Source: Nitrospirota bacterium (GTDB lineage Bacteria; Nitrospirota; Nitrospiria; Nitrospirales; Nitrospiraceae). Taken from it: a stretch of DNA of 64,000 nucleotides. The notes below the pieces were generated by a model that saw only the letters and a list, made by a program, of their open reading frames with translations, did not search any database and was not told the DNA's origin. This document shows positions 58,826-64,000 of the stretch, one piece after another. Position 1 is the first letter of the stretch. Each line of letters begins with the position of its first letter. Made by a program: the position numbers and the translations under genes. Location: assembly GCA_016219645.1 (NCBI GenBank), contig JACRLR010000015.1, forward strand, positions 1 to 64,000, in the 5' to 3' direction.

Positions 58826-59950
58826 ATGGCGGTTGAGACGAACAAGCGGGAGCCGAAGAACATCACGGTGAGCGTCATCAAAGCAGACATCGGCGGGTGG
58901 GTTGGTCACTCGGCGATCCATCCGGCTTTGATCGACAGTGCGCACAGGCAACTCGAGACGGCCAAAACAAGCGGGATGCTCGTGGACTATCATGTGACAG
59001 CCTGCGGGGATGACTTGCAGCTCATCATGACGCACCGATATGGCGTCGATAGCGAAGTAATCCATCGCCTCGCCTGGGAGACCTTCGAAGGCGGCACCCA
59101 GGTGGCCAAGGATCTCCATCTCTATGGAGCAGGGCAGGACCTCCTCTCCGATGCCTTCAGCGGTAATGTCAGGGGCCAAGGGCCTGGCGTGGCCGAAATG
59201 GATATCATCGAACGGAAATCAGAGCCGGTCTTGATTTTTATGGCGGATAAAACTTCAGCCGGCGCTTGGAATCTTCCTCTCTATAAGATGTTTGCCGACC
59301 CCTTCACGACCGCCGGTCTCGTGATTGCCCCGGCGTTGCATCAGGGGTTCCGATTCGAGGTGCACGATATCCGTGAGCATAAGAAAATCACTTTTGATTG
59401 CCCCGAAGACCTCTACGACATGCTGATGTTTATCGGGTCGCCAGGAAAGTATACAGTCAAACATGTCTTCTCCCGTGCAGACGGGACCATTGCTGCCGCC
59501 TCGTCGACGGAACGGCTCTCGCTCATTGCGGGAAAGTATGTCGGCAAGGACGACCCGGTCATGATCGTGCGGGCGCAGCAGAATTTCCCCGCGGTCGGAG
59601 AAGTGCTGGATCCGTTTCGCTATCCCTGGATTATCGAGGGTTGGATGCGAGGCTCGCACTACGGGCCGTTGATGCCGGTGTCGGTGAAGCAAGCGACGCC
59701 GACCCGGTTCGATGGCCCTCCGCGCGTGGCCTGTGTCGGATTTCAGTTAGCCGACGGACGACTCATTGGGCCGCGCGACATGTTCGACGATCCGTCCTAC
59801 GATGAAGCGCGGCGGGATGCCAATCGGATAGCAGATGTGATGCGCATGCATGGTCCCTTTGAGCCGCACCGGTTGCCTCTTGAGGAGATGGAGTATACAA
59901 CTATGCCGCAGATTATGAAAAAGTTGGAAGGCCGCTGGGCAAAATTTTAG
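58826..59950 (+). CDS. fbp: Fructose-1,6-bisphosphate aldolase/phosphatase
   Basis: 374 residues from ATG 58826 (AGAGAGG upstream). A bifunctional enzyme of the archaeal/deep-bacterial type V FBPase: ITVSVIKADIGGWVGHSAIH at the start, CGDDLQLIMTHRYG with metal ligands, GAGQDLLSDAFSGNVRGQGP, SGAWNLPLYKMFADPF-like loop with AGAWNLPL and EGWMRGSHYGPLMPVS. It joins triose phosphates and then dephosphorylates the product, driving gluconeogenesis. Followed after eight bases by PPi-type PFK. Confidence 0.9.
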   Translation: MAVETNKREPKNITVSVIKADIGGWVGHSAIHPALIDSAHRQLETAKTSGMLVDYHVTACGDDLQLIMTHRYGVDSEVIHRLAWETFEGGTQVAKDLHLYGAGQDLLSDAFSGNVRGQGPGVAEMDIIERKSEPVLIFMADKTSAGAWNLPLYKMFADPFTTAGLVIAPALHQGFRFEVHDIREHKKITFDCPEDLYDMLMFIGSPGKYTVKHVFSRADGTIAAASSTERLSLIAGKYVGKDDPVMIVRAQQNFPAVGEVLDPFRYPWIIEGWMRGSHYGPLMPVSVKQATPTRFDGPPRVACVGFQLADGRLIGPRDMFDDPSYDEARRDANRIADVMRMHGPFEPHRLPLEEMEYTTMPQIMKKLEGRWAKF

Positions 59951-59958
59951 AAGCAGGG

Positions 59959-61206
59959 ATGACGTTGCAAAAAACGACCGTCGGCATCCTGGTCGGGGGC
60001 GGACCGGCCCCTGGAATCAACAGTGTCATAAGCGCGGTGACGATCCGCAGTATCCTCGGCGGCTGCGAGGTCGTCGGTATCATCGACGGATTTAAGTGGC
60101 TCATGGAAGACAATGTCAGCCACGTCAAGCCACTCTCGATCGAAGAAGTCAGTCGTATTCACTTTCGAGGAGGGTCTTGTCTTGGTACCTCGCGGGCGAA
60201 TCCGACGAAGAGGGCCGAATCTCTTGCCAACGTCTTATCCTCAATGAAGAGGCTGGGTATCACAGGTCTGGTGACCATAGGCGGAGACGATACAGCCTTC
60301 TCATCGCTCAAATTGGAAGAGCAGGTGACCGGGCTCGTGCAAATCGTGCATGTGCCGAAGACCATCGACAATGACCTCGATCTTCCTCATGGCATTCCGA
60401 CGTTCGGTTTTCAAACGGCCCGGCATGTGGCAGTCGAGATCGTCAAGAATCTTATGGTGGACGCCCATACCACGTCGCGCTGGTACTTCGCCGTCACCAT
60501 GGGGCGCAAAGCCGGCCATTTGGCCCTCGGAATCGGCAAGGCAGCAGGCGCGACTCTCACCATCATCCCTGAGGAATTTGAGGAGCGGCCTGTGAGGCTC
60601 CAACGTCTGGTGGATCTGGTGATCGGGACGATGATCAAGCGGCTCAGTGAGGGGCGTTCTGACGGGGTGATCGTCTTGGCGGAAGGATTGATCGAGATGC
60701 TTGACCCGCGAGATCTGGGTGGATTGGACCATGTCGAGCGGGATGAACATGGCAATCTGCGATTAGCAGACGTAGATATCGGCGATGTGCTCCGGCGAGA
60801 AGTGATGAGGGGCATGAAGGCCTTGGGGCTTGTCACGACGATCGTCGCCAAGAATGTCGGGTATGAATTGCGCTGTGCTGACCCGATTCCGTTCGACATG
60901 GAATATACCCGCGACCTCGGCTATTGTGCGGCGCAGTTCCTTCTCGATGGGGGCACGGCGGCCATGGTCTCGATCCAAAATGGACAGTTCATGCCGATTC
61001 CTTTCAAAGAGATGGTTGATCCTGTCAGCGGTCGGGCAAGAGTGAGGATGGTGGATGTCACGGCCCAGTCGTACCAGATCGCGCGTCGATATATGATTCG
61101 GCTCTCTGACGAAGACTTCAAGGATCCTGTGGCATTGGGCCGCTACGCCGCCCTCGTGGGGCTGTCGCCGGGGGCCTTTCAGGATCGTTTCAGCAAGTGG
61201 TGTTGA
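59959..61206 (+). CDS. pfp: PPi-dependent phosphofructokinase
   Basis: 415 residues. Phosphofructokinase fold with VGILVGGGPAPGINSVISAV, GGSCLGTSRANP, TIGGDDTAFSSLKL and VPKTIDNDLDLP, then TMGRKAGHLALGIGKAAGA. The Asp in GGDD and the Lys in PKTIDND are the residues that mark PPi use instead of ATP. It is reversible and so fits both glycolysis and gluconeogenesis beside the FBP aldolase/phosphatase. It sits with the previous gene in a clear unit, followed by UspA genes. Confidence 0.9.
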   Translation: MTLQKTTVGILVGGGPAPGINSVISAVTIRSILGGCEVVGIIDGFKWLMEDNVSHVKPLSIEEVSRIHFRGGSCLGTSRANPTKRAESLANVLSSMKRLGITGLVTIGGDDTAFSSLKLEEQVTGLVQIVHVPKTIDNDLDLPHGIPTFGFQTARHVAVEIVKNLMVDAHTTSRWYFAVTMGRKAGHLALGIGKAAGATLTIIPEEFEERPVRLQRLVDLVIGTMIKRLSEGRSDGVIVLAEGLIEMLDPRDLGGLDHVERDEHGNLRLADVDIGDVLRREVMRGMKALGLVTTIVAKNVGYELRCADPIPFDMEYTRDLGYCAAQFLLDGGTAAMVSIQNGQFMPIPFKEMVDPVSGRARVRMVDVTAQSYQIARRYMIRLSDEDFKDPVALGRYAALVGLSPGAFQDRFSKWC

Positions 61207-61240
61207 ATGCGATAGGAACTCAATCGAAAGGATGCGCACG

Positions 61241-62071
61241 ATGAATGTGCTTGTTGCGACAGATGGATCGAGGTATGGACGATGGGGGCTGAACTGGGTG
61301 GCCAAGCTGCCGTTCGTCGAGCCGCCGCGAGTGACGGCGCTGTATGTGCTCGATCGAGCCGTACACAGTCTACCGTTCCGGACAAAGTCAGAGATGCAGC
61401 GTATTGAAGCGCGCTCGGCCAGAACCATTGCCTACACCAAGAAACAGTTGGCGTCGCTGAAGCTCAAGGGCACGGTCCTCAGAGAGCAGGGGGTGGTCGC
61501 GTCGACGATCTTGAAGCATGCACCGAAACAGGGCGGGCTCCTGGTGGTGGGCAATAAGGGCCTCGGCGCCCTTGACCGTTTCGTGCTCGGCAGCGTGTCG
61601 ACGAAGCTCATCCAACATGCAACCTGTCCGGTGCTGGTGATCAAAGGTGAGGCGGTTCCGTTGAAGCGGATCGCCTTGGCGATCGATGGGTCACCCGCAT
61701 CGGCCAAGGCGTTGGAGTTTGTGCGGGCCACGTTTCAGCCGGATGGTTCGAACGGCAAGGGAAGGCATGTGCCGATTCACGTGAGCGTGGTCCATGTGAT
61801 GCCGTTCATGAGGTACCCGGAGGTGAAGGAGGCGGGGCGCAAGCTGGTCGATCAGAGCGTACAGAAGCTGGTCAAGGCGGGATTTACGGCTGAGCCAGTG
61901 TGTCAGCTTGGGAAGCCTGCGGAAGAGATCATGGAGGTGGCTACTAAACACCATGCCGATCTGATCGTGATGGGGGCCAAGGGGTTGGATGCCGTCTCCC
62001 GGTTTCTCATCGGGAGCGTGTCGACGAGGGTGGTCCAGTATGCGAACTGTTCCGTGCTCGTCGTTCGGTGA
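61241..62071 (+). CDS. Universal stress protein, two domains
   Basis: 276 residues from ATG 61241 (GAAAGGATG just upstream; ATG 61232 is possible). Two UspA domains: MNVLVATDGSRYGRWGLNWV to GALDRFVLGSVSTKLIQHAT, and IALAIDGSPASAKALEFVRA to VSRFLIGSVSTRVVQYANCS. Both have the ATP-motif glycine pattern. It is clearly a sister of the gene at 62382, with long identical text. Confidence 0.88.
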   Translation: MNVLVATDGSRYGRWGLNWVAKLPFVEPPRVTALYVLDRAVHSLPFRTKSEMQRIEARSARTIAYTKKQLASLKLKGTVLREQGVVASTILKHAPKQGGLLVVGNKGLGALDRFVLGSVSTKLIQHATCPVLVIKGEAVPLKRIALAIDGSPASAKALEFVRATFQPDGSNGKGRHVPIHVSVVHVMPFMRYPEVKEAGRKLVDQSVQKLVKAGFTAEPVCQLGKPAEEIMEVATKHHADLIVMGAKGLDAVSRFLIGSVSTRVVQYANCSVLVVR

Positions 62072-62077
62072 CAGTGT

Positions 62078-62228
62078 GAGAATGTCGCAAAAGCCCTCCA
62101 GCTTAAGGGAAGGTCAAGGCTTAGGCTAAGGTTGAGAGAGGAAAGTCAGATCTTTGCTCAACCTTAACCTCGACCTCAGCCTGCTTCACTCGCTGCGGCC
62201 TTGCTGGACAGGCTTTTTCACCATTCTC
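62078..62228. repeat. MITE-like repeat with GGTTGAGG-type centre
   Basis: Ends GAGAATGTCGCAAAAGCCCTCCAG and CTGGACAGGCTTTTTCACCATTCTC. The centre is a GGCTTAGGCTAAGGTTGAG/CTCAACCTTAACCTCGACC palindrome as at 32592, then the family word CTGCGGCCTTGCTGG. Another hybrid between repeat types, here between two UspA genes. Confidence 0.65.
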
Positions 62229-62381
62229 TCGCGCACGGTTGTTGTGCCCACGAACTTCGCATGACAGACTCACCTGTCTTATGTGTAGGGCCTCTTGCAA
62301 CAGTCTCAGCGCGAATGTGCGGCGGCATTTCCCAATGCGGGACGGGGCGGCTATGATGTTGATTCAACAAGGAGGCGTGGC

Positions 62382-63245
62382 ATGAACGTGCTCGTGGCGA
62401 CTGATGGATCGAGGTATGGGGGATGGGGCCTCAACTGGGTGGCCACGCTGCCGTTCGTGAAACCGCCGAAAGTGAAAGTGCTGCATGTGCTGGATGTCGC
62501 CGCGCTTCGTGCGCCATTTCTCTCGCAACCGGTAATGGCGGGAACCGAACGGTACTTCCAGGAAGAAATTCAGCGCATGGAAACTCGCTCGGCGAAAACT
62601 CTCAAGGAGGCGACAGAGGAGTTGGCGGCGCTGAGGCTCAAGGGCAGGGTCCTCAAAGTACAGGGGCCGGTTGCGCCGACGATCTTGAAGCGTGCGCCAA
62701 AGCGAGATGGGCTTCTGGTGGTGGGCAGTCAGGGCCTCGACGCACTCGACCGCTTCATGCTCGGCAGCGTGTCAACGAATCTTATCCATCATGCGACCTG
62801 CCCGGTGCTGGTCGTTAAGGGCGAAGCAGCGCCATTGCGGAGGATCATCTTGGCGACCGATGGATCGAACGCTTCGGCCAAGGCGCTGGCCTTTGTGTTG
62901 GCTAAATTTTCGCCGAATCGTTCGGCCGGTAAGGGCGGGCGCGTGCCGATTCATGTGAGCGTGGTCCATGTGATGCCGCCCGTCAAGTATCCGGGGCTGG
63001 AGGAGGCAAACCGTAAATTACTCGACCTGAGCGTCCAGAAGTTGGTCAAGGCGCGATTTACAGCCGAACCGCTGTGCAAGTTTGGGAAACCTGCTGAAGA
63101 GATCATGCAGGTGGCTTCAACGCAACATGCCGATCTGATTGTAATGGGAGCCAAAGGGCTGGGCGCCGTTGCGCGGTTCCTCCTCGGGAGCGTATCGACA
63201 AGGGTGGTGCAGCAGGCGAACTGTTCCGTGCTCGTCGTTCGATGA
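62382..63245 (+). CDS. Universal stress protein, two domains
   Basis: 287 residues; ATG 62382 with AAGGAGG. Domains as in the gene before it: MNVLVATDGSRYGGWGLNWV to ALDRFMLGSVSTNLIHHATC, and IILATDGSNASAKALAFVLA to VARFLLGSVSTRVVQQANCS. The pair results from duplication; they differ by a small insertion after residue 45 (PVMAGTERYFQEEIQ). Confidence 0.88.
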   Translation: MNVLVATDGSRYGGWGLNWVATLPFVKPPKVKVLHVLDVAALRAPFLSQPVMAGTERYFQEEIQRMETRSAKTLKEATEELAALRLKGRVLKVQGPVAPTILKRAPKRDGLLVVGSQGLDALDRFMLGSVSTNLIHHATCPVLVVKGEAAPLRRIILATDGSNASAKALAFVLAKFSPNRSAGKGGRVPIHVSVVHVMPPVKYPGLEEANRKLLDLSVQKLVKARFTAEPLCKFGKPAEEIMQVASTQHADLIVMGAKGLGAVARFLLGSVSTRVVQQANCSVLVVR

Positions 63246-63317
63246 CAGAGCGAGAGAGACTCATCTTATTCTCGTAGGGAATGCACGTTCAGAATCACGA
63301 AATGGAGGAGTCGTCAT

Positions 63318-63800
63318 ATGTTGAGGGAAGTGGCAGGAGATATCTTGTTGACGAAGGCAGAGGCTCTGGCGCACGGTGTCGCCCCGAACGACAACTTTGC
63401 AAACGGGTTAGCTCTGGCGCTCAGAGAACGGTGGCCGGCAATGTATAAGGATTTCCGGCATTACTCTCAGACCTTTACTCCCAAGACCGGAGAATTGTGG
63501 ACCTGGGCCGGTGTCGGGGGCGTTCGAATTGTCAATCTGTTTACGCAGGAGCCTGCCGCCAGTCACGGAGGCAAGCCAGGCAGAGCCACGATCGAGAACG
63601 TGAACCACTGTCTCAAAGCCTTGTGTAAGTTGATCGAGGCTGAGAAGTTTAAGACAGTCGCGCTTCCACGCTTGGCTACCGGGGTGGGGGGACTCGACTG
63701 GAAAGACGTGAAGCCGCTGATGGAAAAACATCTCGGCCACCTGTCGATCCCCGTCTATGTGTATGGCACCTATCGCCCTGGGGTTCAGGCAGAAGAATAG
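63318..63800 (+). CDS. Macrodomain protein (ADP-ribose-binding)
   Basis: 160 residues from ATG 63318 (ATGGAGGAG upstream). Macrodomain marks: MLREVAGDILLTKAEALAHG at the start, a PNDNF loop in place of the usual NAAN, VNLFTQEPA, CLKALCKLIEAEKFKTVALPRLATGVGGLDW (PxxGxGxGG-like loop) and VYVYGTYRPG. It probably binds or hydrolyses ADP-ribose derivatives. It follows the UspA pair and may belong to the stress group. Confidence 0.82.
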   Translation: MLREVAGDILLTKAEALAHGVAPNDNFANGLALALRERWPAMYKDFRHYSQTFTPKTGELWTWAGVGGVRIVNLFTQEPAASHGGKPGRATIENVNHCLKALCKLIEAEKFKTVALPRLATGVGGLDWKDVKPLMEKHLGHLSIPVYVYGTYRPGVQAEE

Positions 63801-64000
63801 GGGTAAGCAGGGGCGAGTCAGGAGGTGGGGCAGTCGGCATCGATTCAGCTTCCTAATTGGCAGCGCCCGCTATGGCGCGAGCCTCACCGCATATCCGTTC
63901 CATCCGCCCCGCGCCAGGGGGAAAAGCAAAGAGCAAGTTCGGAGGGACCATTTACAGTGGTCGTTCGGCGCGCGCAGTTCGGGATTCACCCAGGCTGCCC
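63801..64000. repeat. Partial repeat at the window end
   Basis: GTCGTTCGGCGCGCGCAG (63961-) with GGGATTCACCCAGGCTGCCC resembles TCGTTCGACGCGCGCACTCG and CGACCAGGCCACCC of the repeat at 21089, and, reversed, the word at 16500. The element continues past the window. No gene is seen from 63801. Confidence 0.5.

Overview
The window most likely comes from a comammox (complete ammonia oxidising) Nitrospira. It carries an intact stand-alone amoC at 42.3 kb with all three copper-site residues. The rest looks like a Nitrospirota chromosome: large sigma54/NtrX-NtrY regulatory genes, cytochrome-bearing outer membrane proteins, a fragment of a Nitrospira-type multicopper oxidase, many universal stress proteins, and GC-rich intergenic palindromes. 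The genus is an inference from protein families; no database was searched.

Layout. 0-3.9 kb: a DUF6502/DUF5666 lipoprotein pair lying between two attachment-site-like sequences. 3.9-13.3 kb: a compact, phage-satellite-like mobile element integrated at the 3' end of tRNA-Ala(CGC). It carries a PEP-CTERM-type secreted protein with a membrane partner, a replication module with 11-bp iterons, two Nu1-like HTH proteins, one HK97-like capsid gene and a large serine recombinase. I see no large terminase, portal, protease or tail gene. 13.7-32.5 kb: mostly ordinary chromosome with a Sel1-repeat protein, purMN, ntrYX, a DUF1844 protein, mazG, hemG/hemE, a PilZ protein, a porin-like multidomain cytochrome, a cytochrome c with an altered haem motif, and a lipoprotein. 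33-38.6 kb: a signalling block with two sigma54 activators, a PAS histidine kinase and a single-domain receiver. 39-58 kb: an accessory region around amoC, rich in broken genes (multicopper oxidase, outer membrane protein tail, DUF2934, IS110 transposase, HemQ/Cld family, tandem UspA, NuoE/NuoF-like), with two FNR-like paralogues, a flavin monooxygenase, a fatty acid desaturase and a sugar nucleotidyltransferase. 58-64 kb: carbon and stress metabolism, with fructose-bisphosphate aldolase/phosphatase, PPi-type phosphofructokinase, two tandem-domain UspA proteins and a macrodomain protein.

Main discovery. The recombinase gene of the element runs into the tRNA-Ala gene, and its stop codon lies inside the tRNA. 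Joining attR (13316-13330) to attL (3889-3903), as in an excised circle, keeps the reading frame and replaces the 2-codon end with 21 codons found just right of attL. A second displaced tail of exactly the same length (10 of 21 residues identical) follows the same 14-bp core at 158. The attachment site of this recombinase family therefore appears to lie inside the 3' end of its own gene, so that integration swaps the C-terminus of the enzyme. This could be a built-in switch between circular and integrated states.

Several families of imperfect palindromes fill most intergenic gaps. One is a ~125-bp MITE-like repeat with about seven copies (outer ends like CAGGCTGCTGAAAAAG and CTTTTTGAGCAGCCTG). 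Others are built of short low-complexity words whose complements occupy the opposite arm.
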